The notes: generated by a model from the sequence alone, not told the origin. Shown: positions 1 through 12,496, counted from the stretch's first letter. The stretch: DNA of 64,000 nucleotides from Sciscionella marina DSM 45152 (GCF_000379465.1 NZ_KB905458.1:62001-126000), one strand, 5' to 3'. A program made the numbers and translations.

Positions 1-1
1 G

Positions 2-181
2 TGCATGCCGGTCTCCCATGTCGGTAACACCAGCCTGATCATCGAGCCGCGTTTCGAAGTGGACGGACAGCTGCGCGTCGAAGGCACCGTGCGGCACGTG
101 TTCATCGATCCCGACACCTTCAAGCCGACCCCCATTCCCCCGGAGCTGCGAGACCCGCTCGAGGGTGCTTCCCAGGGTTGA
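2..181 (+). CDS. Acyl-CoA thioesterase, hotdog fold (C-terminal part)
   Basis: The window opens inside this gene; 59 codons precede the TGA stop. The visible piece looks like the last beta strands of a 4-hydroxybenzoyl-CoA-thioesterase-type hotdog domain: a VGNTSL strand, then RVEGTVRHVFID and a proline-rich tail ending PIPPELRDPL. Such enzymes hydrolyse acyl-CoA thioesters in the cytoplasm. The catalytic N-terminal part lies outside the window, so substrate and start cannot be judged. The next gene begins 52 bp downstream on the same strand. Confidence 0.6.
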   Translation, partial: CMPVSHVGNTSLIIEPRFEVDGQLRVEGTVRHVFIDPDTFKPTPIPPELRDPLEGASQG

Positions 182-233
182 CGGCAGGGTTCTCCCCGAT
201 GTGCCGTCCCGCCGGGACCGCGATCGTCGGGAC

Positions 234-827
234 ATGGCTCACGAAACCTGCCGCGCGGACCGCCTGCGGTTCGCCCGCCAGTTCCTGCGTACCCCGCTGA
301 TCACCGCCGCACCCGTGCCCAGTTCCGCCGCGCTCGCCGCGTGCATGGTCGCCCCGATCCCGCGCACCGGGGACCCGCTCGTCGTGGAACTCGGCGCCGG
401 GACGGGCGCGTTCACCGTTGCCGCGCAAGAGGTTCTGCGTGGCCGCGGCCGGCACCTCGCCATCGAGTGCAATCCGGAATGGGCCACCCTGCTCGCCGAA
501 CGCCACCCGAGTGTCGAGGTGGTCAAGGCGCAGGCGCACGAACTGCCCGCGCTGCTCGACCGGCCCGCCGATGTCATCATCAGCGGCCTGCCCTGGTCCG
601 CGTACTGGCCCGAGGGACAGCGCCCGCTGATCGAGCTGCTGGCCGGGGCGCTCGGACCGGAGGGCACCCTGACCCAGTTCTCCTACTCCTGGAGCCGGTG
701 GGCCCCGCCCGCGCGCCGCCAGCACCGCGAATTCGACGCGGCCTTCGAGGAGATCGTGGTCTCCCGCACGGTGCTGCGGAATCTCCCGCCCGCCTATGTC
801 TACTACGCGCGACGCCCCCGAGGCTGA
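234..827 (+). CDS. Class I SAM-dependent methyltransferase, phospholipid N-methyltransferase-like
   Basis: A 197-aa protein with a Rossmann glycine motif VVELGAGTGAFT near residue 45, an acidic strand (HLAIECNP) that would bind the SAM ribose, and a motif IV-like IISGLPWSAY. The N-terminal RFARQFLRTP followed by a PSS segment is typical of PmtA/rRNA-dimethylase-like methyltransferases. The ATG at 234 is preferred because the family begins just before the FARQF block; an in-frame upstream ATG at 165 would add 23 poorly conserved residues and overlap the preceding gene. The substrate is unknown. Confidence 0.7.
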   Translation: MAHETCRADRLRFARQFLRTPLITAAPVPSSAALAACMVAPIPRTGDPLVVELGAGTGAFTVAAQEVLRGRGRHLAIECNPEWATLLAERHPSVEVVKAQAHELPALLDRPADVIISGLPWSAYWPEGQRPLIELLAGALGPEGTLTQFSYSWSRWAPPARRQHREFDAAFEEIVVSRTVLRNLPPAYVYYARRPRG

Positions 828-891
828 GTTCCGGGTCCGTTCAGGGACCGACCCCGATGTATCCCGCCGGTTCTCCCGCGATCATCGAAGT

Positions 892-1101
892 ATGAACACA
901 GACCAGAACAGCACCGAAATCCGCAAGATCCGGCGCAGCAGGCAGGACCGGATGATCTCCGGTGTCTGCGGTGGTGCCGCCAAACACTTCGGCATCGACC
1001 CGGTCATCCTGCGGCTGATCTTCCTCGGCCTCGCCGTGTTCGGGATCGGCACCGGAATCCTGCTCTACCTGGCCGCCTGGATCGTGATCCCCGAGGAGTG
1101 A
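892..1101 (+). CDS. Small PspC-domain membrane protein
   Basis: This 69-aa protein carries a PspC domain: a basic N-terminus, the signature MISGVCGGAAKHFGID, then one hydrophobic helix (LIFLGLAVFGIGTGILLYLA) ending WIVIPEE. PspC proteins are membrane partners of the phage-shock/envelope-stress response. ATG 892 is chosen because it directly precedes the charged N-terminus; an upstream ATG at 796 would overlap the methyltransferase gene. No PspA or PspB is nearby. It converges on the GH84 gene with 2 bp between stop codons. Confidence 0.8.
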   Translation: MNTDQNSTEIRKIRRSRQDRMISGVCGGAAKHFGIDPVILRLIFLGLAVFGIGTGILLYLAAWIVIPEE

Positions 1102-1103
1102 GG

Positions 1104-3023
1104 CTAGCTTCGGCCCGGGGCCTTCTCGATGAAGGTGTCCAGCACGGTGTCGGCGACCTTGACGGGTCCCTGTGGCCGTGTGGTTCCCGGAATCGTGGTG
1201 ATGGCGGCCGCTTTCTCGGCGAGCGCGCCCGCCACGGAGAAGTGTCCCTTGGCCTGGTCGCCGTTGCCGTCGAGGTTGGCCTCGATACCGTCCAGGGAAC
1301 GGCCGAATGCCTTGCCCCACAGGGCGAGTGCGTCGAGCCAGGGTTTGCTCTCCTCGAGGAATCCCTTTTCCGCGACGTGCGCGCGAATTCGTTCGCGGGC
1401 CCCGGCGAGCACCTTCTGGTACTCGCGCAGTTCGGCGACGGCCGCGTGCTTCTGCTCGGTCGTTCCGGTGAACGCCTTGTCGAACTTCGCGATCTTGCCG
1501 CGCAGTCCGGGCGACTGAGGTTGCCACGGGGTGTCGAAGCTGGTCGGCGCGAAGTGCTCGGTGTCGAAGAAGGCGAGCAGTGCCTCGGTGGTCGCGGGAT
1601 CCCCGCCGGAGAAGTAGTCGGCCGCGGCGCGCCAGGTGCGCGCGGCGTCGTAGTCGCGGTCGTTCCAGGCGTACGCGGCGCCGCCGAAGAGGGCGACCTT
1701 GCTGGGATGCGACTGGTTCATGGGGTTGAGCACGAGCCCGGACATCTCGGCGCTCATCCCGCGCTCGCGTTTGTCGTAGGGGGCGAGCAGTAGCCGCCCC
1801 TTGGTCTTGTCGAAGTCGTTGACCGGATAGTTGTCCCAGATGAAGACCTTGCGGCCCCAGATCCTGTTCGCCTGCCTGGTCTGCTCGGTCGAGATACCGT
1901 CCGGGACCACGCCGTCTCCGGTCCACATGAGCAGGATCGCGGGATCGAGGTTTTCCCGGATGACCTTTTTGTAGTCGCTGTCCTTCAGGTCGGAGTATTC
2001 GGTCGGCACGGTCTGCAGCGGGCCGACACCGTCATGGGTGCGCACGAAATCGCGCTGGACGGCATTGAGCAGATCGACCTGGGCCCGGCCCGCGGCGCCC
2101 GGCGCGGACTTGCCGTATTTCTTCTCGTCACCGGCACAGTTCCACTTTCCGTATTCGATGTCGTCGAGCGGAACGGAGAATTCGCGCACCCCGATCCGGT
2201 AGACGGAATCGAGTTTGCGTTCCAGTGCCGTGACGTCGTCCGGATCGCTGAAGCAGATCGAGAGCCCCGGCGAGACGGCGTAGGTGAACCGCACATGGTC
2301 GGTCTTGGCCGCGTCCACGAGTTCCTTGATCTCACCGAGTTTGCCGGCCGGGTATTCCTCGCGCCAGCGATCGCGCAGGTACGGATCGTCCTTCGGGGTG
2401 TAGACGTAGCTGTTCATCTTGACCTGGCCGTAGAAGCGCAGCTGATCGAGCCGCGCCTCATGGGACCACGGCGCGCCGTAGAAGCCTTCGATGGAACCGC
2501 GGATCGGCAGCGCGGGTTCGTCCACGATGGACACCCTGGGCAGCGTGTGATGCGCGAGGAGCTGGCGCAGGGTCTGCGCGGCGTAGAAGCTGCCGTCCGA
2601 ATCGGCCCCGGCGAGCAGCGCGGAGTTCTTCGTGATGACCAGCCCGTACCCCTGCGGCTTCGGGTTCCGCACCCGGGAACGGGCGGCAGCGCTCTGGATC
2701 CCGGCGTCCGCCAGCGAGCCGATGACGACGGTGAAGGTCCCGCTCTTCGCGCCGGCGGGCGCGGCACCGGTGACCACGTCGACCGCCCTGGTTCCCGCGT
2801 CACGCAGGCTCGTGCGGACGGTGTCGATCGTGGACCGGTCCGCCGAACGCCCGGCGAGCACCCGCACCCGGTCCGGGATCGGCACGTCGGAACCGAGGCG
2901 GGTCAGCTGCTGCGGCGCCGGGGTGACCGTGGGCAGCGGGTCCGGTTTCGCCGCCGCCTGCGGCACGGCAACCCCGGCCAGCATGAGCAATAGTGCAGTG
3001 ATTCCTGCCATTTCACGCTTCAT
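1104..3023 (-). CDS. Secreted GH84 beta-N-acetylhexosaminidase (O-GlcNAcase-like)
   Basis: A 639-aa exported glycosidase. Residues 1-25 form a signal peptide (MKREM, hydrophobic core, cleavage near QAAAKP). Residues about 30-170 form the GH20b-like alpha/beta domain, and the barrel starts with the family motif GSIEGFYGAPW at 177-187. The paired catalytic aspartates of substrate-assisted GH84 enzymes are at 287-288 (SVPLDDIEYG). It should remove terminal N-acetylglucosamine outside the cell, possibly from host glycans or chitin/peptidoglycan fragments. The start follows GGAGGT with a 5-nt gap; an upstream GTG would extend into the groEL terminator. A GlcNAc-type kinase and SIS protein lie at 29.6-31.6 kb, but linkage is only inferred. 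Confidence 0.85.
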   Translation of the reverse strand: MKREMAGITALLLMLAGVAVPQAAAKPDPLPTVTPAPQQLTRLGSDVPIPDRVRVLAGRSADRSTIDTVRTSLRDAGTRAVDVVTGAAPAGAKSGTFTVVIGSLADAGIQSAAARSRVRNPKPQGYGLVITKNSALLAGADSDGSFYAAQTLRQLLAHHTLPRVSIVDEPALPIRGSIEGFYGAPWSHEARLDQLRFYGQVKMNSYVYTPKDDPYLRDRWREEYPAGKLGEIKELVDAAKTDHVRFTYAVSPGLSICFSDPDDVTALERKLDSVYRIGVREFSVPLDDIEYGKWNCAGDEKKYGKSAPGAAGRAQVDLLNAVQRDFVRTHDGVGPLQTVPTEYSDLKDSDYKKVIRENLDPAILLMWTGDGVVPDGISTEQTRQANRIWGRKVFIWDNYPVNDFDKTKGRLLLAPYDKRERGMSAEMSGLVLNPMNQSHPSKVALFGGAAYAWNDRDYDAARTWRAAADYFSGGDPATTEALLAFFDTEHFAPTSFDTPWQPQSPGLRGKIAKFDKAFTGTTEQKHAAVAELREYQKVLAGARERIRAHVAEKGFLEESKPWLDALALWGKAFGRSLDGIEANLDGNGDQAKGHFSVAGALAEKAAAITTIPGTTRPQGPVKVADTVLDTFIEKAPGRS

Positions 3024-3088
3024 CGCGCACCTCCAGTGGTCAGATTTTTGACCGGGCGGCGCGCGGGCACAACCCGCCGAACGTGCGA

Positions 3089-3120
3089 AACGGCCCGGGA
3101 ACCGAGGTTCCCGGGCCGTT
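3089..3120 (-). terminator. Hairpin terminator of groEL
   Basis: A perfect 14-bp inverted repeat (3089-3102 and 3107-3120) with a 4-nt loop lies 25 bp beyond the groEL stop. The stem is rich in G/C and ends in a short T run on the minus strand. It separates groEL from the GH84 gene, which is read in the same direction. Confidence 0.8.
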
Positions 3121-3144
3121 GACCCTTGACAGGTTGGCGGACTC

Positions 3145-6524
<3,380 letters not shown>

Positions 6525-6575
6525 GTCGGGCAGCCTAACCGTTCGGTGCCGCACGCGGGGCGCGACACTGTGAGC

Positions 6576-7745
6576 ATGATTCCGGTTCACCAGCACGAGC
6601 AGACCGTCGCCGCGCTACTCGGGCGTACCGAACGGGTGAAGCTGCCCATTGCCGAAACGCTTCAGATGGTGCTCGCCGAGGATGTGCGCGCCCCGATCGC
6701 CCTGCCCTCCTTCGACAACTCGGCGATGGATGGGTACGCGGTGCGCGCGGCGGACATCGCGGCCGCCCCGGTCGAACTGCCGGTCACCGAGGACATCCCG
6801 GCAGGGCGCACGGATGTGCCCGCGCTCGAACCGGGCACCGCGCACCGGATCATGACCGGTGCGCCCGTCCCGGAGGGCGCGGACACGATCGTGCAAGTGG
6901 AACGCACCGATGCGGGCACCGAGCGGGTGCTGGTCCACGAGGCGGTCCCGGTGGACACCCACATCCGGCGCGCGGGAGAGGACGTGACCACGGGAGCCGA
7001 CGCCCTTGCCGCGGGCACCGAACTCACCCCTTCGGTGCTCGGGCTCGCCGGGGCGCTCGGGCTCGCCGAACTGAGCGTGTACCGCCGCCCGCGGGTGCTC
7101 GTGGTCTCGACCGGTTCCGAACTGGTACCCGCCGGTTCCCGGCTGCGCACCGGGCAGATCTACGACTCGAACGGGTTGATGCTGGCCAGCGCGGTGCGCG
7201 AGGCGGGAGCGGAAGCGCTCACCGTGCACGCGGTCGCCGATGAGGTGCCCGCTTTCCTGGCCGCCCTGCGTACGGATGTGGACCTGATCCTCACCTCCGG
7301 CGGGGTGAGCGCGGGCGCGTATGAGGTGGTCAAGGACGCGCTGACCGCGGAGGGGGTGACGTTCACGAAGGTGGCGATGCAGCCGGGCGGGCCGCAGGGG
7401 GCGGGCCGCTATCGGGGGGTTCCGGTCGTGACACTGCCCGGGAACCCGGTGAGCTCGCTGGTCTCCTTCGAGGTGTTCGTGCGCCCGGTACTGCGCGCCG
7501 CCGCCGGGCACGCGGTGACCACCCGGCCGCGGCTGACCGCGCGACTGGCCGAGGAGCTCGGCAGCCCCGCGGGCAAGCGCCAGTACCGCAGAGGGATCCA
7601 CCGGGACGGCACGGTGCGCGTGGTCGGCGGCCCCGGATCGCACCTGCTCGGCGCGCTGGCCTCGGCGAACTGCCTGCTCGAGGTACCCGAGGAGGCCGAG
7701 CACCTGCCCGCGGGTACCGAGATCAGCTGCCTTGACTTGACCTGA
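6576..7745 (+). CDS. moeA: Molybdopterin molybdenumtransferase MoeA
   Basis: A 389-aa enzyme that inserts molybdate into adenylylated molybdopterin in the last step of molybdenum cofactor synthesis. It shows the MoeA order: FDNSAMDGYAVR near 48, the RIMTGAPVP block, RRAGED, the MoCF-fold STGSEL block and GGVSAGAYE for pterin binding, then the C-terminal barrel. ATG 6576 gives a family-length protein. It has no Shine-Dalgarno; GACACT lies 6 nt upstream, a weak leaderless-type -10. It is divergent from the kinase across 51 bp. Confidence 0.93.
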   Translation: MIPVHQHEQTVAALLGRTERVKLPIAETLQMVLAEDVRAPIALPSFDNSAMDGYAVRAADIAAAPVELPVTEDIPAGRTDVPALEPGTAHRIMTGAPVPEGADTIVQVERTDAGTERVLVHEAVPVDTHIRRAGEDVTTGADALAAGTELTPSVLGLAGALGLAELSVYRRPRVLVVSTGSELVPAGSRLRTGQIYDSNGLMLASAVREAGAEALTVHAVADEVPAFLAALRTDVDLILTSGGVSAGAYEVVKDALTAEGVTFTKVAMQPGGPQGAGRYRGVPVVTLPGNPVSSLVSFEVFVRPVLRAAAGHAVTTRPRLTARLAEELGSPAGKRQYRRGIHRDGTVRVVGGPGSHLLGALASANCLLEVPEEAEHLPAGTEISCLDLT

Positions 7746-7870
7746 CCTGCACTGAGCTGGGCAAACATTCCCGTGAAAAAATCCGCAAAACCGCGTCACA
7801 ATCGCGCCCCCGCCGTGTCTCACCAGTGGGACAGCCGGTATGGGAGTGCGTAAGAGCCGTTCCACTGAAG

Positions 7871-7918
7871 ACGCGGCCGGCCCGTGCACCGTCGGGGGGT
7901 GCACCGCCGGCCGCGTCG
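7871..7918. other. Long GC-rich hairpin between moeA and psd
   Basis: GACGCGGCCGGC pairs with its complement and continues through GTGCACC/GGTGCACC, giving about 19 paired bases with a single bulge and a 7-nt loop. There is no T run on either strand, so it may be a factor-dependent terminator or an RNA structure ahead of psd. The rest of 7746-8028 shows nothing recognisable. Confidence 0.5.
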
Positions 7919-8028
7919 TGGGGGTCTGCGAGGGGTGCTGTCGAATCGAGGCACAACCCGCATGGCGTAGCGTGGCCGCTGCCCGTTTTCCATCGCCGGA
8001 GCACCGGCCAAGCATCGACGGACGACTA

Positions 8029-8742
8029 TTGAGCGGCACGCCTGAACACGATGAACCTTTCGCGGCACACCTGACCCGCCTCGTGCGCGAGACGGTGCCC
8101 CCGATGCACCGGGCCGGACGGCCGTTCGTCCTCGGCGGCATCGTGGCGACCCTCGGACTGCGCCGCATCGCCCGCCCGCTCGGACTGCTCGGCGCGCTCG
8201 CGACCGGCTGGTGCGCGTGGTTCTTCCGGGAGCCGAAGCGGGTGCCGCCGCTGCGCGCGGACGTGGTGCTGGCCTCCGCGGACGGCACCGTGGCCAAGCT
8301 CGAGCACGCCGTCCCGCCGCCGGAGCTCGGCCTGCCGGACACCCCGCTGCCCCGGGTGAGCGTGTTCCTCTCGGTGTTCGACGTGCACGTGCAGCGGGCA
8401 CCGGCCGATGGCGTGATCACCCGCGCCGCCTATCGCCCCGGCAAGTTCCTCTCCGCCGATCTGGACAAGGCCAGCGAGGACAACGAACGCAATTCGCTGC
8501 TGGTGCGCGGGGTGGACGGCACCGAGATCGTGGTCGTGCAGATCGCCGGGCTGGTGGCGCGGCGCATCGTGTGCGAGGTGGCAGAAGGCGATTCGGTGCT
8601 CGCCGGGCAGACCTACGGGTTGATCCGGTTCGGTTCCCGGGTGGACACCTATCTGCCGCATGGTTCCCGGATCCTGGTGCGCGAAGGGCAGCGCACGATC
8701 GGCGGGGAGACCGTGCTCGCCGAACTGGATACGGCGGGCTGA
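8029..8742 (+). CDS. psd: Phosphatidylserine decarboxylase proenzyme
   Basis: A 237-aa enzyme converting phosphatidylserine to phosphatidylethanolamine at the membrane. It cleaves itself at the Gly-Ser bond of RFGSRVDTYLP near the C-terminus to form the pyruvoyl group. Other family marks are FFREPKRVPP, DVHVQRAP and QIAGLVARRIV. The TTG at 8029 (product MSGTPEHDEP...) is preferred because actinobacterial Psd begins 10-20 residues before LVRxxVPP; longer in-frame forms read through the upstream hairpin. pssA follows after 3 bp, so substrate synthesis and use are co-transcribed. Confidence 0.88.
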   Translation: MSGTPEHDEPFAAHLTRLVRETVPPMHRAGRPFVLGGIVATLGLRRIARPLGLLGALATGWCAWFFREPKRVPPLRADVVLASADGTVAKLEHAVPPPELGLPDTPLPRVSVFLSVFDVHVQRAPADGVITRAAYRPGKFLSADLDKASEDNERNSLLVRGVDGTEIVVVQIAGLVARRIVCEVAEGDSVLAGQTYGLIRFGSRVDTYLPHGSRILVREGQRTIGGETVLAELDTAG

Positions 8743-8745
8743 GCC

Positions 8746-9693
8746 ATGGTCCGCGAATCAGTACGCCAGACGCCCGGAATCCGCCTGCTGCCGAACGCGG
8801 TCACCGTGCTCGCGGTGTGCTCGGGGCTGTCCGCGGTGATGTTCGCACTGCGCGCCGACTGGGCACTGGCCATCCTGTGCATCGCGGTCGCCGCGGTGCT
8901 CGATGGCCTGGACGGGCGGATCGCCCGGCTGCTCGACGCCACCTCGAAGATCGGTGAGCAGCTCGACTCGCTGTGCGACTCGATCTCCTTCGGGGTCGCC
9001 CCGGCGCTGATCGTGTTCATCTGGCGGTTCCAGGACTTCCGGCCGGGCTGGATCGTGTGCCTGCTGTTCGCGGTGTGCATGGTGCTGCGGCTGGCCCGGT
9101 TCAACACCCTGCTCGAGGACGAGGAGCAGCCGCCGTTCGCCAAGGAGTTCTTCGTCGGGGTCCCCGCACCGGCGGGCGGGCTGTTGTTGCTCGTCCCGCT
9201 GATGCTGCACGTGCAGTTCGGCCCCGGCTTCTGGGACTCGATCGTGGTCGCGCTGGTGTGGACGGTGTGCGTCTCGGCGCTGTCGATCTCCCGGATCCCC
9301 ACGCTCTCGGTGAAATCGGTGCAGGTCTCGCCGAAACTGGTCGCCCCGCTGCTCGTCGGGGTCGGCCTGCTCGCCGCGCTGATCGTGGTGGTTCCGCTCG
9401 GCGCACTGGTCGCCGTGCTGCTGGTGTATCTGGCGCACGTGCCCTACGCGGTGCACCGCTACCGCTGGCTGACCAACCACCCCGAGGCCTGGGCCGTGCC
9501 CCCGCGGGACCGCAGGGCGATCCGCCGCCGTTCCCCGCGCAGGCTCGCCATCCGCAGGCCGCTGCGCCGCCAGGTCGCCGGGGCCGCGCGCCGCGCCGTC
9601 TACCGGCACGGCAGCACCGGAACACCCCCGGTGCGCGAGCCGGGCGAGCGGCGCCGCAGGGACTGGCGCCGGATCAGCCTCCGCCGCCGCTGA
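8746..9693 (+). CDS. pssA: CDP-diacylglycerol-serine O-phosphatidyltransferase
   Basis: A 315-aa polytopic membrane enzyme making phosphatidylserine from CDP-diacylglycerol and L-serine. The CDP-alcohol phosphatidyltransferase motif is visible near 50-80: DGLDGRIAR, eight residues, then G, D and D in KIGEQLDSLCD. About seven membrane helices follow. The last 60 residues are strongly basic and look like a cytoplasmic tail. It lies 3 bp after psd and 19 bp before the AAA ATPase gene. Confidence 0.92.
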   Translation: MVRESVRQTPGIRLLPNAVTVLAVCSGLSAVMFALRADWALAILCIAVAAVLDGLDGRIARLLDATSKIGEQLDSLCDSISFGVAPALIVFIWRFQDFRPGWIVCLLFAVCMVLRLARFNTLLEDEEQPPFAKEFFVGVPAPAGGLLLLVPLMLHVQFGPGFWDSIVVALVWTVCVSALSISRIPTLSVKSVQVSPKLVAPLLVGVGLLAALIVVVPLGALVAVLLVYLAHVPYAVHRYRWLTNHPEAWAVPPRDRRAIRRRSPRRLAIRRPLRRQVAGAARRAVYRHGSTGTPPVREPGERRRRDWRRISLRRR

Positions 9694-9712
9694 GGTAGGT
9701 ACTGTTCGTGCT

Positions 9713-11944
9713 GTGCCCGCACCACAGATCAGCCTCACCGCCCGGCTGTCCGGCTCCGCCGTGGATACCCGCCGCGGTGTGGTCCGCATGCATCCCGAGG
9801 TGCTCGACGCGCTCGGCCTGCAGCCCTGGGATGCCGTCGCACTGACCGGGGCCCGCAAGACCGCCGCGGTCGCCGCACCGGCCAAAGACTCGGCCCCGCC
9901 CGGGGTGCTCGGGCTCGATGACGTGACTCTGTCCAATCTGGGGGTGCAGGAGAACACCGAGGTGGTGGTGGCCCCGGTCAGCGCACCGGCGGCGCGTTCG
10001 GTGACCGTCTCGGGTTCCCGGCTGGCCTCGAGCGGGGTGCGCGCCCACATCCTGCGGCTCGCGCTCATCGGGAAGGTGTTCACCACCGGGGACGCGGTTT
10101 CCCTTCTGCCCCAGGACATCGCGCCCGTCCCCGGTGCGGACGCCCAAGGGGTGCGCAGCAATCTCTCCGCGACGATCGGGGTCTCCTGGACCAGCGAACT
10201 GATCACGGTGACCGAGACCGAGCCGAAGGGACCGGTGACCGTGCTGCCCTCCACGGTCGTCGGCTGGCGAACCGATCCGTCCATGGAGGCCCCGAACGTG
10301 CGGACCGAACCGACTCCGGAGGTCACCGAGACGGCACCGGTGACCGGGCCCACGGAAGCGCCGATCCCGGTCAGCGAGCTGATCGGCGCCCAAACCTGCG
10401 CGCGCAGCCTCGGCGAGTGGCTGCGGCTGACCATCGCCGCACCGGCCCTGCTCGAGCAGCTCGGCGCGAAACCGCAGCTCGGCGTGCTGATCGCGGGCCC
10501 GGAAGGGGTGGGCAAGGCGACGCTGGCCCGCTCGGTCACCGCCGATGCCGGTGCCACGGTCGCCGAACTCGCGGCGCCCGCGCTCGCCGCACTGGAGCCG
10601 AACGCCGCGGCCGCCCGGCTGCGGGCCGCCGTCGAGTCCGCGCGCGCGAACACCCCGGCCGTGCTGCTGCTCACCGATGCGGACGCGCTGCTCCCGGCAA
10701 GCGATCCGCCCCCGGTCGCGACGGTGGTGCTGGACATCCTGCGCGCGGCGATCGGTTCCATCGTGCTCATCGTGACCTCGGCGAACGCGGGCGGGATCGA
10801 TCAGCGGCTGCGCGATGCGGACCTCGTCGACCGGGAACTGACCATTCCGTCCCCGGACGCCCGGGTGCGCGCGGAACTGCTCCGGCTGCTGCTCAAAGAG
10901 GTTCCGCTGGATTCCGATGTGGACACCGGCGAGGTCGCCGACCGCACCCCCGGCTTCGTGGTCGCCGATCTGGCCGCGTTGTGCCGCGAGGCAGCCGTGC
11001 GCGCCGCGCTGCGACATCAAGAAAACCAGCGACACCAGAACGGCGGGGAAGGACAACCGCGGATCGGCCAGGCGGATCTGCTCGGCGCCACCGAGACCGT
11101 ACGACCCGCCTCCATGTCCGCCTCGGACCTGCTCAGCACCGGCGGCCTCACCCTGGCCGATGTCGGGGACATGGCCGAGGTCAAGCAGGCGCTCACCGAG
11201 TCGGCGCTGTGGCCGCTGCAGTACCCGGACTCGTTCGCCCGGCTCGGCATCGCCGCCCCGCGCGGGCTGCTGCTCTACGGCCCGCCCGGCTGCGGGAAGA
11301 CCTATCTGGTGCGTGCGCTCGCCGGGACCGGGAAGCTCAATGTGCTCACCGTCAAAGGCGCCGAGCTGATGGACAAATGGGTCGGCGAATCCGAGCGTGC
11401 GGTGCGCGAGCTGTTCACCAGGGCCCGGGATGCCGCGCCCGCGCTGGTGTTCCTCGACGAGATCGACGCGCTGGCCCCGCGCCGCGGACAGTCCAGCGAT
11501 TCCGGGGTGGCCGACCGGGTGGTCGCCGCGCTGCTCACCGAGCTCGACGGGGTGGAACCGCTGCGCGATGTGGTCATCCTCGGCGCCACCAACCGGCCCG
11601 AACTCGTGGATCCCGCGCTGCTGCGGCCCGGACGGCTCGAACGGCTCGTCTACGTGCAGCCACCGGACGGCGAGGCACGCGCCGAGATCCTCGCCGCCGC
11701 CGCGCGCAACACCCCGCTCGCCGAGGAGGTCTCGCTGCCCGAGCTCGCCGAATCGCTCGAAGGGTACTCGGCGGCCGACTGCGCCGCGCTGGTGCGCGAG
11801 GCGGCGCTGACCGCGATGCGCGAGGACATCGAGGCCGCCTCGGTCGGGCAGGCGCATTTCGACCGGGCGAGGGAGACCGTGCGCCCCTCACTCGATCCAC
11901 GCCAGCTCGCCGAACTGCGCGCCTTCGCCGACCAGGCACGCTGA
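9713..11944 (+). CDS. Cdc48/p97-like AAA ATPase with a degenerate first ATPase domain
   Basis: A 743-aa protein: an N-terminal CDC48-N-like beta domain (about 5-90), a linker, then two AAA modules. In D1 (about 225-460) the Walker A reads GPEGVGKA, with alanine in place of Ser/Thr, and Walker B reads LLLTDADAL, lacking the catalytic glutamate. D2 (about 480-735) is intact with GPPGCGKT near 523 and FLDEIDAL near 580. D2 probably powers protein unfolding while D1 is structural. The GTG start has TACTGT 7 nt upstream. Partners and substrates are unknown; the gene follows psd-pssA as in mycobacteria (from memory). Confidence 0.88.
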   Translation: MPAPQISLTARLSGSAVDTRRGVVRMHPEVLDALGLQPWDAVALTGARKTAAVAAPAKDSAPPGVLGLDDVTLSNLGVQENTEVVVAPVSAPAARSVTVSGSRLASSGVRAHILRLALIGKVFTTGDAVSLLPQDIAPVPGADAQGVRSNLSATIGVSWTSELITVTETEPKGPVTVLPSTVVGWRTDPSMEAPNVRTEPTPEVTETAPVTGPTEAPIPVSELIGAQTCARSLGEWLRLTIAAPALLEQLGAKPQLGVLIAGPEGVGKATLARSVTADAGATVAELAAPALAALEPNAAAARLRAAVESARANTPAVLLLTDADALLPASDPPPVATVVLDILRAAIGSIVLIVTSANAGGIDQRLRDADLVDRELTIPSPDARVRAELLRLLLKEVPLDSDVDTGEVADRTPGFVVADLAALCREAAVRAALRHQENQRHQNGGEGQPRIGQADLLGATETVRPASMSASDLLSTGGLTLADVGDMAEVKQALTESALWPLQYPDSFARLGIAAPRGLLLYGPPGCGKTYLVRALAGTGKLNVLTVKGAELMDKWVGESERAVRELFTRARDAAPALVFLDEIDALAPRRGQSSDSGVADRVVAALLTELDGVEPLRDVVILGATNRPELVDPALLRPGRLERLVYVQPPDGEARAEILAAAARNTPLAEEVSLPELAESLEGYSAADCAALVREAALTAMREDIEAASVGQAHFDRARETVRPSLDPRQLAELRAFADQAR

Positions 11945-12445
11945 CCGGTTTCGGTCGGGGTGCGGACCGGTGGTGACGATGGTCCGGTGGTCGGACTCGG
12001 GGCCGTGGATCCACCCGATGCGCCACCTGCCAGGGGCTCGGTTTTCCACATAGGACTCCCAGAGCAGGGCGCGGCGGGACCGGGCGCAGCACCTTCTTGC
12101 ACTTCACCGCGTACTGTTTCGTACTTCCCAGATCAGTGAGCCCGTTCCGTCTCCGGGGTGTGGACGAGCGTGGCGGAACAGCGAAGCGCGCGGCTCGGCA
12201 TCCTCCCGGACCAGCGGTTCGCGAGCCGGGACGCTGGCCGGTGAGGTCAGCCGAATCGAACCGTCCGGAGCATTGGACACGGCGAACCGGTCGTGCTTGT
12301 GCGCGCCAGCCCCGCCGACCGCAACCCGGCCCGCTCATCGGCCAGCACCTCGGCGACCGGTTCGAAGGTCCTTCCACTCCGAGACTCCAGCACCGCGAAA
12401 TGGGCGAGTGGGTGATGCCCACCCGGATCACCGGTGGGTTCCAGC
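11945..12445. other. About 500 bp without a convincing gene; possible remnant
   Basis: The only hint of coding is on the minus strand at about 11951-12100, where one open frame has G/C-rich third positions and reads LLWESYVENRAPGRWRIG and onward, but it has no good start and runs into the AAA gene. It may be a decayed gene or chance. A GTAC-N6-GTAC pair sits at 12111-12124. Nothing else is recognised. Confidence 0.35.
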
Positions 12446-12481
12446 AAAACGGGGCGCGAGGAGGTGTCCCCGCGCCCCGTT
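12446..12481 (-). terminator. Rho-independent terminator of the LytR_C gene
   Basis: AACGGGGCGCG (12448-12458) pairs perfectly with 12471-12481 around a 12-nt loop. On the minus strand the stem is followed by TTTT, 16 bp beyond the stop codon of the LytR_C-domain gene. Confidence 0.85.
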
Positions 12482-12496
12482 CGGCAGTTCCGCGTG

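Noticed and set aside
8758-10770. 670-codon minus-strand frame opposite pssA and the AAA gene
   Set aside because: It is Ser/Ala/Arg-rich without domains, and both genes beneath it have clear families.
11951-12100. Minus-strand coding-like frame after the AAA gene
   Set aside because: No start codon or ribosome site and it overlaps the AAA 3' end; kept only as a possible remnant in the gap entry.
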